DNA from: Paraspadella gotoi
Taxonomy: Eukaryota; Chaetognatha
Length of the DNA stretch: 64,000 nucleotides
Assembly (NCBI GenBank): GCA_051294375.1
Contig: CM119267.1
Coordinates: forward strand, 5,631,992 to 5,695,991
Reading direction: 5' to 3'
In this document: piece by piece, positions 12,616-24,879 of the stretch
How the letters are laid out: the number at the start of each line of letters is the position of its first letter
How positions within the stretch are numbered: position 1 is the stretch's first letter
Made by a program: the position numbers and the translations under genes
The notes under the pieces: generated by a model
What the model was told of the DNA's origin: nothing
The model's input: only the letters and a program-made list of their open reading frames with translations
Database searches by the model: none

Positions 12616-12904
12616 GTGCTCCCTCTCCTAAGGCTTTTCCTGTCTATTTTGTCGTTTCCGGCCTTCCTTTTTTTTCCTTTGATTCGACGCATCTTTTTCT
12701 CCCTTTTTTTCCTTTTCATATTTTTCTTTTATTCCGTCCCCAAATTTTCCATCTTGATTTTTCGTTTTGCTCTGCTTTTCAAATTCATACACATTTTTCA
12801 TTCGACTTTAATTCTATACCGATCTCTCTTCGTATTTCAAGTATCTCATATCTCATTATTATTATATTATTATTATTATATTATTATTATTATTATTATT
12901 ATTA

Positions 12905-12944
<40 letters not shown>

Positions 12945-14379
12945 GTTGGATTCAATTTTTTCGAATTCGACCACGCGATTCCTATCACCCCAATCTCCCA
13001 TCACCGTTAAACCCCAATCCTCCTTCTCCCCCCTTCCTCCCCCCCCCCCCCCTCACCTCTCCGCCCTGATAATGCTTCGTTACTCTCTCTCACTTTTCCC
13101 ACTGTCTTTTCGCGTCACTCGATAGTTTTTTTTTCCTTCTTATCCAAAAAGTCTTCAACTTTCCTTTTTTTTTCTCTCGCGCGAAATTTTCTGGTGCTCT
13201 TTTTTTTAACCCCCCCCCAATTTTTTGGGCTTTTTCTTGAAACCCCCCAATTTTCGGGCTTCCACTTTTCTGAAAACCCCCTCAATTTTTGGCTTTGGTT
13301 TGGTCCCATCCAATGAGAAGAGAATTTTGAATCCCGAATTCCGGCCGGATTCTAACGAGTCGCGGAATCCGATTCTATCTGTTACTGTTCGAAACCAATA
13401 AACTCTAATACTTAACCTTTTAATACTAAACCCTCATTCTTAATCTAATTACTTAACCAATAACTTCCACATTTTAATCTCTATCCTTAACCCCTAACCA
13501 AAATCCCTTGTCTCTCAATCCTCGGCCCTATCCATTACTTTTAAATTAAACTTTTAAAACCTACAAATTTATTTAATTTGAATTTAAGATAAAATGAGGC
13601 GTTCTGGGAGAGTAAGGCCAAATTTTTTCCTCCTATCATCTTCTTTCCTTTTACACTCCACCTATAACTTCCGAATGGTTCTCCCGTCTGCTGACTTTAA
13701 TTGTTAACAGCTTTGCCATCTTTGTAAATACGCGAGGAAAGTTTTTCAACAATCTCACGCTCAAAATTTAATATATTATGTTTTTGATAAATTACTAACG
13801 TATTTTGCGTCTTCTACAGTTTTTATCTCGTTTGTCTTATGTGTCAAAAAAAGTATTCAATAAAAATTATTTCAAACGATAAAATGTAATTAAAAATGAT
13901 AACTAAAATTTTTAAAAATCTCTCATTTATAAGCGTGATGATTCAGTATCCAATTAAAAAACAAATAATTCAATTTAAAATCATGATGGCGATAAAATTA
14001 AGAAATTAATGCATCTAATTTTTCTAAATGCTGCCAATATGTAAATGAGATTCAGAGCTCAAACTCCGTAAAGATCGAAACGTTCCCGCATCGCGAGCTT
14101 AAAAACAATAAAATGATTCCGGGGTTATCATTTTTACAAAAATAAACAAAGGGAACAATGTCTTAACTGACAAAATTGGAATTGAAAAAAATTACTTCCG
14201 TTTTTTCTTTCCAATCTCTCTCTCTCTCCTTCTCGGTTCTCTCTCCCCTCGAAGGACGAATCGGTTTTCTTCTTCCGTGTTTCATGTTATGAATTTGTTC
14301 GAAAAGGAATTGTTGCAGATTTCGTCGATGATTTTTTCAGGACGATACGGGCTCCCACTCTCTCTCTCTCTCTCTCTCT

Positions 14380-14430
<51 letters not shown>

Positions 14431-15309
14431 TCTCTCATCGCCTCTCTCTCTCCTATTCCCTGTCAAACCGTCTCATATCTCCCGTCTATTCTTAAAAAAA
14501 TTATTCCTATTCTCCATGGCGACTCGCTCTTGACTAATGATGCTCCTCGCCTTCCTCCTCCTCTTCCTCCTCCTCCTCCTCTTTCCATGAATGCCACCCC
14601 ACCTTTTCCGGTTATTGAGGTTGGTGTCCGAGTCCATGGCGGCGCCGTGGGCGAGCGATGGTGGCGAGGGGGGGGCGAAGGCGAGCCAGATTTGGACTCG
14701 GACCGGGCATCGAAGGACATCTGGCGGGCGTCGCGTCGTCATTTTTAGCGCGATAGTTTTTTTTATTACTACTTTGGGACGGAGGTTGACGCATTGACTT
14801 GAGTCACTGTCTCTGTCTGGGTCCGTCATTTCTGTCTGTCTGTTTTTTTTTTTCAGCTCGTATCTGTCTGTCTAGCTATTCTAGTATTCTATCTATCCCA
14901 GTTTCACCCTTCGGTTGACTTTTTTTCTTCGATTCGTAAACTTTTGTCCGTATTTTACATGTTCCTTCTTCTCCGCCATCCCTCACGAACCTTTTGCCAC
15001 CCTTCTAGCCATCCTTTGCCACCCCTCTGCCATCTATTTGCCATCCCTTACTTACGCCAAAGATCGCGGGAGATCCTCGTTAGGCGACTGAGACTTTGGT
15101 TTGGGATCCCGAGAGAAAAGCCTTTTTTTCCCTCGCAAACACCACTTTTCTTTCTTTCTTTCTTTCTTCTTTCTTTCTTTCTTTCTTTCTTTCTTCTTCC
15201 TTTCTCTTTTTCTATTCTTCTTTCTTTTTCTTTATTTCTTTATTTCTTTATTTCTTTGTTTAATTGTTATTTGTTTCTTTCTTTTTTTTCTTTCCTTTCT
15301 TTATATTTA

Positions 15310-15340
<31 letters not shown>

Positions 15341-15650
15341 CTTTCTTTCTTTCTTTCTCTTTCTTTCTTTCTTTCTTTCTTTTCTTTCTTTCTTTCTTTC
15401 TTTCTTTCTTTTCTCCCACCAAATCATTGATAATGAAAATAATGAAAAGATATTGAAAACGAAAGTCAAGATAGGAAGAAAGAAACAAGACGAGAAAACA
15501 TGAATGTCGCTCAGAATTAGCGCATTCTACGCATTCATACATTTGAAATCTTTGCCGCAGTAATGTATGCGTTTTTTATGCTCGGAATGAATGGGGAGAC
15601 AAGTTACGACGGATGAAAATCATGTTTTATGTATTAGACGGATGAGGAGA

Positions 15651-15687
<37 letters not shown>

Positions 15688-16697
15688 AAGAGAGAGAGAG
15701 ACAGATGGGAGGAGTTAGCAGTCAGGTCTTCAATGAACTGCATTTCCAGCTAATTAAATTTAAAACATGTGACTGCATATACAGCGATATAATTTTTTAA
15801 GGAATAACTTTATTCTATTGTTAACTTTTAATTAAAATAAATTTTTATCAATTTAATATTAATACTATTTAATATTTTCATAATCACTTCCTAAAATTTC
15901 CCGGTTTTTTTTTCGTCGTCTTCCTAGAAATTTTGTTTGTTATTTTTTTTGACCCAAATTCTGTGGCTTAAATTGGATTACGTCGTTTTTGATTGGATTG
16001 AGACAATTCCAGAGCCGCGGTGGATGTTTGGGGATAGGAGCGGTGGGCAGTGCAGGGATGGGGAGACGGAAGATGGGTGCAGGGGTTGGGGACGGAGTGG
16101 GTCGTGCAGGGGTGGGGGGGGAAAAACGGAGTGGGGTGCAGGGGGATAAAACAGTGGAATAAAGAGGGAAAAAAGAGGGGAAAAAAGCGCGGGATTACAG
16201 AAAAGTTAAACTCCACTCCTAAAACTGGTTTGATTCTTAAAAACTTAAGCACCAGACAATTCCGATTTTGCTGTGAAACATTAAACCAACTGAATAGCCA
16301 TTAATGAGAATTCGTCACAATTATTGGCTGGCGTTGATGGGAAAACTTCCGCAAAAAACTTAAGGAAATTTCATTACCCTGAAATTGACCATATCCTTTC
16401 AATAAGTTCAAGTTCGTTGTCCACGTTCATTAATTCATTTATTTATATTCTTACTTGATAAGTAAACTGCCTTTTCGTGACACTAAATAAAATAATTTCT
16501 TAAATTTTAAAATTATTATCAAACCAAAGGTGGCCTTTGTACACCGAAAGCAGAAGCGAAAAAAAAAAATCATCTCATTTAAACTTTTTTTTTCACAATG
16601 ACGACGTGAAAAACAATGATCTTTAGCCCAAAAAAAAAAAAAAAAAAAAAAAATTAAAAGCTCGAGGGATTTTATTTTTCTTTTTCCCTTTTTTTTT
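12613..16697. other. Block R1, non-coding low-complexity stretch
   Basis: Direct copy of 23,128-27,127 and inverted copy of R2. In order it contains (ATT)n at 12,855-12,943, a C-run near 13,040, a three-unit repeat reading SPKNWGG-like on the minus strand near 13,200-13,300, degenerate CCTAA words at 13,395-13,560, TC arrays at 14,360-14,450, a GC-rich patch at 14,590-14,750, a GGCAAAAGGATGG-type repeat near 14,985-15,055, (CTTT)n at 15,145-15,415, GA at 15,648-15,702 and a G-rich GGGTGCAGGG repeat at 16,040-16,150. I find no supportable gene. Confidence 0.6.
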
Positions 16698-16727
16698 ACT
16701 TTCCCACCACCCTTGCCCCCCCCACCT

Positions 16728-16823
16728 TTTGAAATTCTCGGAAGATGTCGTGCGATAATTAAAGGGACTGCCCCTAACGATTGGAGAAGTTTCAGCGTTT
16801 CGTTGCTGGTTGGGTTGAAATAA
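16728..16823 (+). CDS. Possible galectin-like exon (R1 copy)
   Basis: The open segment reads FEILGRCRAIIKG, then TAPNDWRSFSVSLLVGLK and a stop. The spacing Gly-Arg, Ile-x-Gly, Pro-x-Asp, Ser-Phe-x-Val-x-Leu resembles the first strands of a galectin carbohydrate-recognition domain, which is often a small exon ending near this point. The conserved sugar-binding His-Asn-Arg/Trp motifs would be in later exons and are not seen nearby. No convincing acceptor directly precedes it. The name is therefore tentative. An identical copy is at 27,158-27,253. In R2 the corresponding region lies inside the N gap. Confidence 0.3.
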   Translation, partial: FEILGRCRAIIKGTAPNDWRSFSVSLLVGLK

Positions 16824-16825
16824 TT

Positions 16826-17200
16826 GGATCAATCAATCTGTCAGTTAATCTTATTACTCAATCTATAAATCGCATTCATCGATCTAATTCAGTCAGTGAA
16901 TTTAGGACTCAATCTATCTATAAATATAATATCCCATCGATCAATCAATCATGTCAGTGAATCTATGACTCATTCCATCTATATAAATCGATCCATCGTT
17001 CAATCGCAATCAGTCAGCTGATCTATGACTCATTCCATCTATAAATTTGATCCATCGATCAATCAATCAGTCAGTGGAAATCTATGACTCATTTTCCATC
17101 TAGTAAACATCCATCGTTCAATCAATCAGTCATGTGAAATCTATGACTCATTCCATTCTATAAATCGATCATCGATCAATCAATCAGGTCATCAGTCAAT
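16826..17200. repeat. ~60-bp tandem repeat with CAATCAAT and CTATGACTCATT words (R1)
   Basis: About six imperfect units, each with ATCGATCAATCAATCAGTCA, CTATGACTCATTCCATCTAT and AAAT. The same array is at 27,256-27,630. It probably explains why the R2 copy could not be assembled and is represented by N at 18,624-18,991. Confidence 0.8.
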
Positions 17201-17308
17201 CTTGGGATATCTAAAAAACCAAACAAATCACGTAAATCAATGAATCCATCAACTAATCCAATCGATCAATCAAAAATTAAACTCCAATCAATCGTATCAC
17301 TTCCACAG

Positions 17309-17478
17309 GTTGCTCCTTCCCCTGCTTGTCCCCGCTGCCCCCGCCGGATGGCTTCGGCCTTGGCCTCGACTGTCGCCGAGTCGGCCCCGTCTGCAAAGGG
17401 GCGACCCTGTTGGGCGGACCCAACTTGCCCAAGAAGTTTCGGGCGGCGTTGACCGGACCATCGTGGGAGACGGAACGC
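17309..17478 (+). CDS. Cys-rich exon of unrecognised gene, R1 copy with frameshifts
   Basis: A TTCCACAG acceptor and a GTGAGG donor frame this exon. The R2 version (18,328-18,491, minus) keeps one clean frame with eight cysteines. Here extra bases (for example CCCCG for CCCG and GGGGCG variants) break the frame. The downstream intron is CT- and C-rich to 18,058, and a new exon begins at 18,063 (TTGATCAAAAAAACG) but is cut off by the gap at 18,130. Sequence is identical to 27,739-27,908. Function unknown. Confidence 0.45.
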
Positions 17479-18129
17479 GTGAGGGAGTTTTCTTCGTCGT
17501 TGTTTTTGGTTTTCGTTTTCGTCGTCGTCTTTAGTCGCTCTTCGTTCGGTCCATCGTTTTCGTCGTCGTTTTGTTGTTGTTTGTCGTTCCATTGTTGCTC
17601 TTAGTGTGCTTCCTTTCAGTATTTCTTTCCTCAAACTCATTTCTCCTTTCCTTCTCTTCTACTTTCCTTTCCTCCAACTTTCGTATCTCCTTCCTCGTCC
17701 TCTTCCACCTCCTTTTCTAACTTCAACCCTCTAAACCCCTTCTTCCTTCCTCCCTTTCCCCCTCCACCTCTCTTCTTCCCCCTCCTCCTCCACCCCTTCC
17801 CCTTTCCCCTCCTCCTCTTTACCTTCCCCGCCTCCCCTCTCTCTTCCCCCCTTCTCACCCTCCCTATCCCCCTCCTGGCTCTCTCTTCGCTCCCCCCCGC
17901 CACACCCTACCCCCCTCCACCCCCTTTTTTTCCTCTCCCCCCAATCCCCCATCCTTCTCCCCTTTTCTCTTCCCCTCCCTTCCCTCTTCATCCCGCTCCT
18001 CCCCCCTCCACTCTCTCTTCCTTTCCCACCTCCCTTTCCATCTCCCCACTTCCCGCTCCCAGTTGATCAAAAAAACGCCGGCCGGTGTTCAACCTGACCC
18101 ACCACGACTGGGCAAGACGGTGACTCACC

Positions 18130-18154
18130 NNNNNNNNNNNNNNNNNNNNNNNNN
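18130..18154. other. Assembly gap, 25 N
   Basis: A fixed-size N run between contig 1 and a short contig. The left edge stops at the base where, in the duplicate at 28,559, the sequence continues into block P. Confidence 0.98.
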
Positions 18155-18327
18155 AAGAGAAGGAAGGAGATGAGTTGAGGAAAGAAATACTGAAAGGAGC
18201 AACACTAAGACCAACAATGGAACGACAACAACAACAACAAACGACGACGAAAACGATGACGACGAACGACGACTAAAACGACGACGAAAACGAAAACCAA
18301 AACAACGACGAAGGAAAACTCCCTCAC

Positions 18328-18491
18328 GCGTTCCGTCGCCCACGATGGTCCGGTTCAATGCGGCCCGAAACTTCCTGGGCAAGTTGGGTCCGCCCCAACA
18401 GGGTCGCCCCTTGCAGACGGGGCAGACTCGGCGACAGTCGAGCCAGGCCGAGCCATCGGCGGGGCAGCGGGACAAGCAGGGGAAGGAGCAG
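18328..18491 (-). CDS. Cys-rich exon of unrecognised gene, best-preserved copy (R2)
   Basis: On the minus strand a CTTCCACAG acceptor is followed by a 164-nt open exon and a GTGAGG donor. The frame reads CSFPCLSRCPADGSAWLDC, then RRVCPVCKGRPCW and GGPNLPRKFRAALNRTI, ending GDGT. Eight cysteines within 33 residues suggest a disulfide-rich or metal-binding extracellular module. The following Lys/Arg-rich helix-like part is different in character. I recognise no family. The two other copies carry indels, so this one should be used for searches. It ends in splice phase 1. The next exon (28,493) can follow in phase only if its A-run is one base short in the assembly. Confidence 0.5.
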
Positions 18492-18623
18492 CTGTGGAAG
18501 TGATGGGATTGATTGGAGTTGATTTGATTGATCGATTGGATTAGTTGATTGGATTCATTGATTACGTGATTGTTTGTTTGTTTAGATATCCAAGATTGAC
18601 TGATGACTGATTGATTGATCGAT

Positions 18624-18991
18624 NNNNNNNNNNNNNNNNNNNNNNNNNNNNNNNNNNNNNNNNNNNNNNNNNNNNNNNNNNNNNNNNNNNNNNNNNNNNN
18701 NNNNNNNNNNNNNNNNNNNNNNNNNNNNNNNNNNNNNNNNNNNNNNNNNNNNNNNNNNNNNNNNNNNNNNNNNNNNNNNNNNNNNNNNNNNNNNNNNNNN
18801 NNNNNNNNNNNNNNNNNNNNNNNNNNNNNNNNNNNNNNNNNNNNNNNNNNNNNNNNNNNNNNNNNNNNNNNNNNNNNNNNNNNNNNNNNNNNNNNNNNNN
18901 NNNNNNNNNNNNNNNNNNNNNNNNNNNNNNNNNNNNNNNNNNNNNNNNNNNNNNNNNNNNNNNNNNNNNNNNNNNNNNNNNNNNNNNNNNN
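18624..18991. other. Assembly gap, 368 N
   Basis: Flanks match the reverse complement of about 17,165 and 16,572 of R1, so the missing piece should hold the ~60-bp tandem repeat, the galectin-like exon and the poly(A) run. In R1 that interval is about 590 bp, longer than the stated gap. Confidence 0.95.
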
Positions 18992-19796
18992 TTTTTTTTT
19001 TTCGCTTCGGCTTTCGGTGTACAAAGGCCACCTTTGGTTTGATATAATTTTAAAATTAAGAAATTATTTTATTTAGTGTCACGAAAGGCAGTTTACATCA
19101 AGTAAGAATATAAATAAAATGAAATTAATAAGAAACGTGGACAACGAACTTGACTTATTTCAAGGATATGGACAATTTCAGGGTAAATGAATTTCCTTAA
19201 GTTTCGGACGTTTTCCCATCAACGCCAGCCAAATATATTTGACGAATTCCATCATTAATGGCTACATTCAGTTGGTTTATGTTTCAACAGCAAAATCGGA
19301 ATTGTCTGGTGCTTAAGTTTTAGAATCAAACCAGTTTTAGGAGTTTTTCTGTATCCCGCTTTTTTTTCCCCTATTTTCCTCACTTTTCCTCTTTATTCCA
19401 CTTTTATCCACCCTGCACCCCACTCCGTCCCCAACCCTTCACCCCATCCCGTCCCCCATCCCTGCACTGCCCACCGCTCCTATCCAACATCCACCGCGGC
19501 TCTGGATTGTCTCAATCCAATCAAACGACGTAATCCAATTTAGCCACAGAATTTTGGGGCAAAAAAAAACAACAAAATTTTCTAGGAAACACGAAAAAAA
19601 CCGGGAAATTTTAGGAGTGATTATGAAAAATAATTAATAGTATTATTATTAAATTGATAAAAATTATTTTAATTAAAAGTTAACAAATAGAATAAAGTTA
19701 TTCTTAAAAAATTATATCGCTGTATGATGCAGTCACATGTTTTAATTTATTACTGGAAAAATGCAGTCTTCATGAAGACCTGACTGCTAACTCCTC

Positions 19797-19861
<65 letters not shown>

Positions 19862-20079
19862 CCGTCTAGATACATAAATAACAGATTTCATCCGTCGTAA
19901 CTTGTCTCCCCATTCATTTTCCGAGGCATAAAAAACGCATACATTACTGCGCAAGATTTCATGTATGAATGCGTAGAATCGCTAATCTGAGCGACATTCA
20001 TGTTTTCTCGTCTTGTTTCTTCTTCCTATCTTGACTTTCGTTTTCATATCTTTCATATTTTCATATCAATGAATTGGTG

Positions 20080-20085
<6 letters not shown>

Positions 20086-20165
<80 letters not shown>

Positions 20166-20278
20166 AAAATAAAATTAAATAAATAAATAAATAAATAAAT
20201 AAAGAAAGAAAGAAAAAAAAAAGAAAGAAACAAATAAACAAATAAACAAAGAAATAAAGAAATAAAGAAATAAAGAAA

Positions 20279-20366
<88 letters not shown>

Positions 20367-20372
20367 AAAAGT
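20086..20372. repeat. (GAAA)n tetranucleotide array
   Basis: Two long GAAA blocks separated by an AAATAAAT/AACAAATA interlude. The reverse complements are at 15,145-15,415 and 25,553-25,845. Confidence 0.95.
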
Positions 20373-20461
20373 GTGGGCGAGGGAAAAAAGGCTTTTCTCT
20401 CGGATCCCAACCAAAGTCTCAGTCGCCTAACGAGGACCTCCCGCGATCTTTGGGCGTAGAG

Positions 20462-20535
20462 GGATGGCAAAAGGATGGCAGAGGGGTGGCAAAAGGATGG
20501 CAGAGGGGTGGCAAAAGGTTCGTGGAGGGATGGCG
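20462..20535. repeat. Short tandem repeat, GGATGGCAGAGGGGTGGCAAAA type
   Basis: About three head-to-tail units of roughly 22 bp. Inverted copies are near 14,985-15,055 and 25,400-25,470. Confidence 0.7.
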
Positions 20536-21035
20536 GAGAAGAAGGACATGTAAAATACGGATCAAAAGTTTACGAATCGAAGAAAAAGTCAACGAAGGGT
20601 GAAACTGGGATAGATAGATACTAGAATAGCTAGACAGACAGATACGACTGAAAAAAAAACAGACAGACAGAATGACGGACCCAGACAGAGACAGTGACTC
20701 AAGTCAATCGTCAACCTCCGTCCCAAGTAGTAATAAAAAAAACTTATCGCGCTAAAAAATGACGACGCCGACGCCCGCCAGATGTCCTTCGATGCCCGTC
20801 CGAGTCCAATCGGCTCCGCCTTCGCCCCCCCCCTCGCCACCATCGCTCGCCCACGGCGCCGCCTGGACTCGGACCCAACCTCATAACCGGAAAGGTGGGC
20901 GTGGCATTCATGGAAAGAGGAGGAGGAGGCGAGATGCATTTGCATCATTAGTCACGAGTCGCCATGGAGATAGGAATGACATTTTTTAAGAAAGACGGGA
21001 GATAGAGACGTTGACAGGGAAAGGAGAGAGAGAGG

Positions 21036-21090
<55 letters not shown>

Positions 21091-22119
21091 AGAAGAGAGA
21101 GAGAGAATGAGAGAGAGAGTGGGAAGCCGTATCGTCTGAAAAATCATCGACGAATCTGCAACAATTCTTTTCGAACAATCATAACATGAAACACGAAGAG
21201 AAACCGATTCGTCTTCGAGGGGGAGAGAGAACGAGAGAGAGAGAGAGAGAGATTAGGAAAGAAAAAACGGAAGTAATTTTTTTCAATTCCAATTTTGTCA
21301 GTTAAGACATTGTCCCTTGTTTATTTTTGTAAAAATGATAACCCCGGAATCATTTATTGGTTTTTACTCGCGATCGGGAACGTTTCGATCTTCCGGAGTT
21401 TGAGCTCTGAATCTCATTTACATATTGCAGCATTAGAAAATAATCATTAATTTCTACATTTATCGCCATCCATGATTTTAATTTGAATTATTTTGTTTTT
21501 TAATTGGATACTGAATCATCACGCTTATAAATGAGAGATTTTTTTAAAATTTAGTTATCATTTTAATTACATTTTATCGTTTGATATTTTTATTGAATAC
21601 TTTTTTTGACACTAAGACAAACGAGAATAAAAACTGTAGAAATCCAAAACGTAGTAATTATCAAAACATAATTATATTAAATTTTGAGCGTGAGATTGTT
21701 GAAAACTTTCTCGCGTATTTACAAAGAGCAAAGCTGTTAACAATTTAAAGTCAGCAGAGGGAGAACCATTCGGAAGTATAGGTGGAGTGTAAAAGGAAAG
21801 AAGATGATAGGAGGAAAAAATTGGCCTTACTCTCCCAGAACGCCTCATTTTATCTTAAATTCAAAATTAAATAAATTTGTAGGTTTAAAGTTTAATTTAA
21901 AAGTAATGGATTAGGCCGAGGATTAGAGACAGGGATTTGGTTAGGGGTTAAGGATAGAGATTAATGTGGAAGTTTATGGTTAAGTATTAGATTAAGAATG
22001 AGGGTTAGTATTAAAGGTTAAGTATTGAGTTATTGGTTTCGTAACAGTAACAGATAGAATCGGATCCGCGACTCGGTTAGAATCCGCCGGAATCGGGATT
22101 CAACTCTCTCATTGGATGA

Positions 22120-22240
22120 ACCACCAAAGCAAAATTGAGGGGGTTTTCAGAAAAGTGAGCCCAAAAAATTGGGGGGGTTTCAGAAAAGAGAGCCCAAAAA
22201 ATTGGGGGGGGGTTAAAAAAAAGAGCCCAAAAATTTCGCG
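22120..22240 (+). repeat. Three-unit ~35-bp repeat with an open frame
   Basis: Units of AGCCCAAAAAATTGGGGGGG with AGAAAAG spacers give SPKNWGGFRK-type peptides in a 67-codon frame (22,116-22,319) that ends in a basic tail. It recurs inverted near 13,200-13,300 and 23,700-23,810. The G-runs differ in length between copies, so the frame is not conserved. I treat it as a repeat, not a gene. Confidence 0.6.
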
Positions 22241-22504
22241 CGAGAGAAAAAAAAGGAAAGTTGAAGACTTTTTGATAAGAAGGAAAAAAAAACTATCGAG
22301 TGACGCGAAAAGAAGCTGAAAAGTGAGAGAGAGTAAGCGAAGCAATTATCAGGGCGGAGAGGTGAGGGGGGGGGGGGGGGAGGAAGGGGGGAGAAGAGGA
22401 TTGGGGTTAAACGGTGATGGGAGATTGGGGTGATAGGAATCGCGTGGTCGAATTCGAAAAAATTGAATCAACTATAATAATAATAATTAATAATAATAAT
22501 AATA

Positions 22505-22561
<57 letters not shown>

Positions 22562-22805
22562 ATAATGAGATAATTGAAATACGAAGAGAGAATCGGTATA
22601 GATTAAAGTCGAATGAAATGTGTATGAAATTTGAAAAGAGAGCAAAACGAAATCAAGATGGAAAAAAATTTGGGGACGGAATAAAAGAAAAAATATGAAA
22701 AAAGGGAAAAAAAAGGGAGAAAAAAAGGATGCGTCGAATCAAAGGAAAAAAAAGGAAGGCCGGAAACGACAAAATAGACAGGAAAAGCCTTAGGAGAGGG
22801 AGCAC

Positions 22806-22810
<5 letters not shown>

Positions 22811-22866
<56 letters not shown>

Positions 22867-22872
22867 TCTCTC

Positions 22873-22924
<52 letters not shown>

Positions 22925-23067
22925 GTTCGTCTTTCCTCGAACCTGCGTTTTCAAAGGCTTCCTTTCAAGTAGCGATTTTATACGAGGAAAAATAAAATAT
23001 TCCCCCTTCAGTCACATTTGGCACAAAAAAAAATATTGGGGGAAAAAAAGGTAATCGTTCCCTATGT

Positions 23068-23127
<60 letters not shown>
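22811..23127. repeat. TC-core-GA loop at the palindrome centre
   Basis: TC array 22,811-22,922, unique core of about 146 bp beginning CGTTCGTCTTTCCTCG, GA array 23,069-23,127. The core is in the same orientation as in contig 1 (12,383-12,543), so only the flanking arms are mirrored. Confidence 0.85.
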
Positions 23128-23130
<3 letters not shown>

Positions 23131-23382
23131 GTGCTCCCTCTCCTAAGGCTTTTCCTGTCTATTTTGTCGTTTCCGGCCTTCCTTTTTTTTCCTTTGATTC
23201 GACGCATCCTTTTTTTCTCCCTTTTTTTCCCTTTTTTCATATTTTTCTTTTATTCCGTCCCCAAATTTTTTCCATCTTGATTTCGTTTTGCTCTCTTTTC
23301 AAATTTCATACACATTTCATTCGACTTTAATCTATACCGATTCTCTCTTCGTATTTCAATATCTCATATCTCATTATTATTA

Positions 23383-23463
<81 letters not shown>

Positions 23464-24807
23464 GTTGATTCAATTTTTTCGAATTCGACCACGCGATTCC
23501 TATCACCCCAATCTCCCATCACCGTTTAACCCCAATCCTCTTCTCCCCCCTTCCTCCCCCCCCCCCCCCCCTCACCTCTCCGCCTGATAATTTGCTTCGC
23601 TTACTCTCTCTCACTTTTCCAGCTTCTTTTCGCGTCACTCGATAGTTTTTTTTTCCTTCTTATCAAAAAGTCTTCAACTTTCCTTTTTTTCTCTCGCGCG
23701 AAATTTTCTGGGCTCTTTTTTTTAACCCCCCCCCAATTTTTTGGGCTCTTTTCTTGAAACCCCCCAATTTTGGGCTCACTTTTCTGAAAACCCCCTCAAT
23801 TTTGGCTTTGGTGGTCATCAATGAGAGAGTTTGAATCCCGATTCGGCGGATTCTAACCGAGTCGCGGATCCGATTCTATCTGTTACTGTTACGAAACCAA
23901 TAACTCAATACTTAACCTTTAATACTAACCCTCATTCTTATCTAATACTTAACCAATAACTTCACATTAATCTCTATCCTTAACCCCTAACCAAAATCCC
24001 TGTCTCTAATCCTCGGCCTACCATTACTTTTAAATTAAACTTTAAACCTACAAATTTATTTAATTTTGAATTTAAGATAAAATGAGGCGTTCTGGGAGAG
24101 TAAGGCCAATTTTTTCCTCCTATCATCTTCTTTCCCTTTTACACTCCACCTATAACTTCCGAATGGTTCTCCCTCTGCTGACTTTCAATTGTTAACAGCT
24201 TTGCTCTTTGTAAATACGCGAGAAAGTTTTTCAACAATCTCACGCTCAAAATTTAATATAATTATGTTTTTGATAATTACTACGTTTTGGTTTCTACAGT
24301 TTTTATCTCGTTTGTCTTAGTGTCAAAAAAAGTATTCAATAAAAATATCAAACGATAAAATGTAATTAAAATGATAACTAAATTTTAAAAAAATCTCTCA
24401 TTTATAAGCGTGATATTCAGTATCCAATTAAAAAACAAAATAATTCAATTAAAATCATGATGCGATAAATGTAGAAATTAATGATTATTTTCTAATGCTG
24501 CAATATGTAAATGAGATTCAGAGCTCAAAACTCCGAAGATCGAAACGTTCCCGATCGCGAGTAAAAACAATAAATGATTCCGGGTTATCATTTTTACAAA
24601 AATAAACAAGGGACAATGTCTTAACTGACAAAATTGGAATTGAAAAAAATTACTTCCGTTTTTTCTTTCCTAATCTCTCTCTCTCTCCTTCTCTTCTCTC
24701 TCCCCCTCGAAGACGAATCGGTTTCTTCTTCCGTGTTTCATGTTATGATGTTCGAAAAGAATTGTTGCAGATTTCGTCGATGATTTTTCAGACGATACGG
24801 GCTCCCA

Positions 24808-24879
<72 letters not shown>

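Noticed and set aside
14944-15456. 170-codon frame of Phe/Leu/Ser resembling a membrane protein
   Set aside because: It is a translation of (CTTT)n. The mirrored copies are open in other frames with different indels.
18125-19076. Long frames across the N runs
   Set aside because: Their length comes from N bases read as X. Only the Cys-rich exon at 18,328-18,491 is supportable.
22116-22319. SPKNWGG repeat protein with a basic, nuclear-signal-like tail
   Set aside because: G- and A-run lengths vary among the three copies, so the frame is not maintained. It is better described as a repeat.
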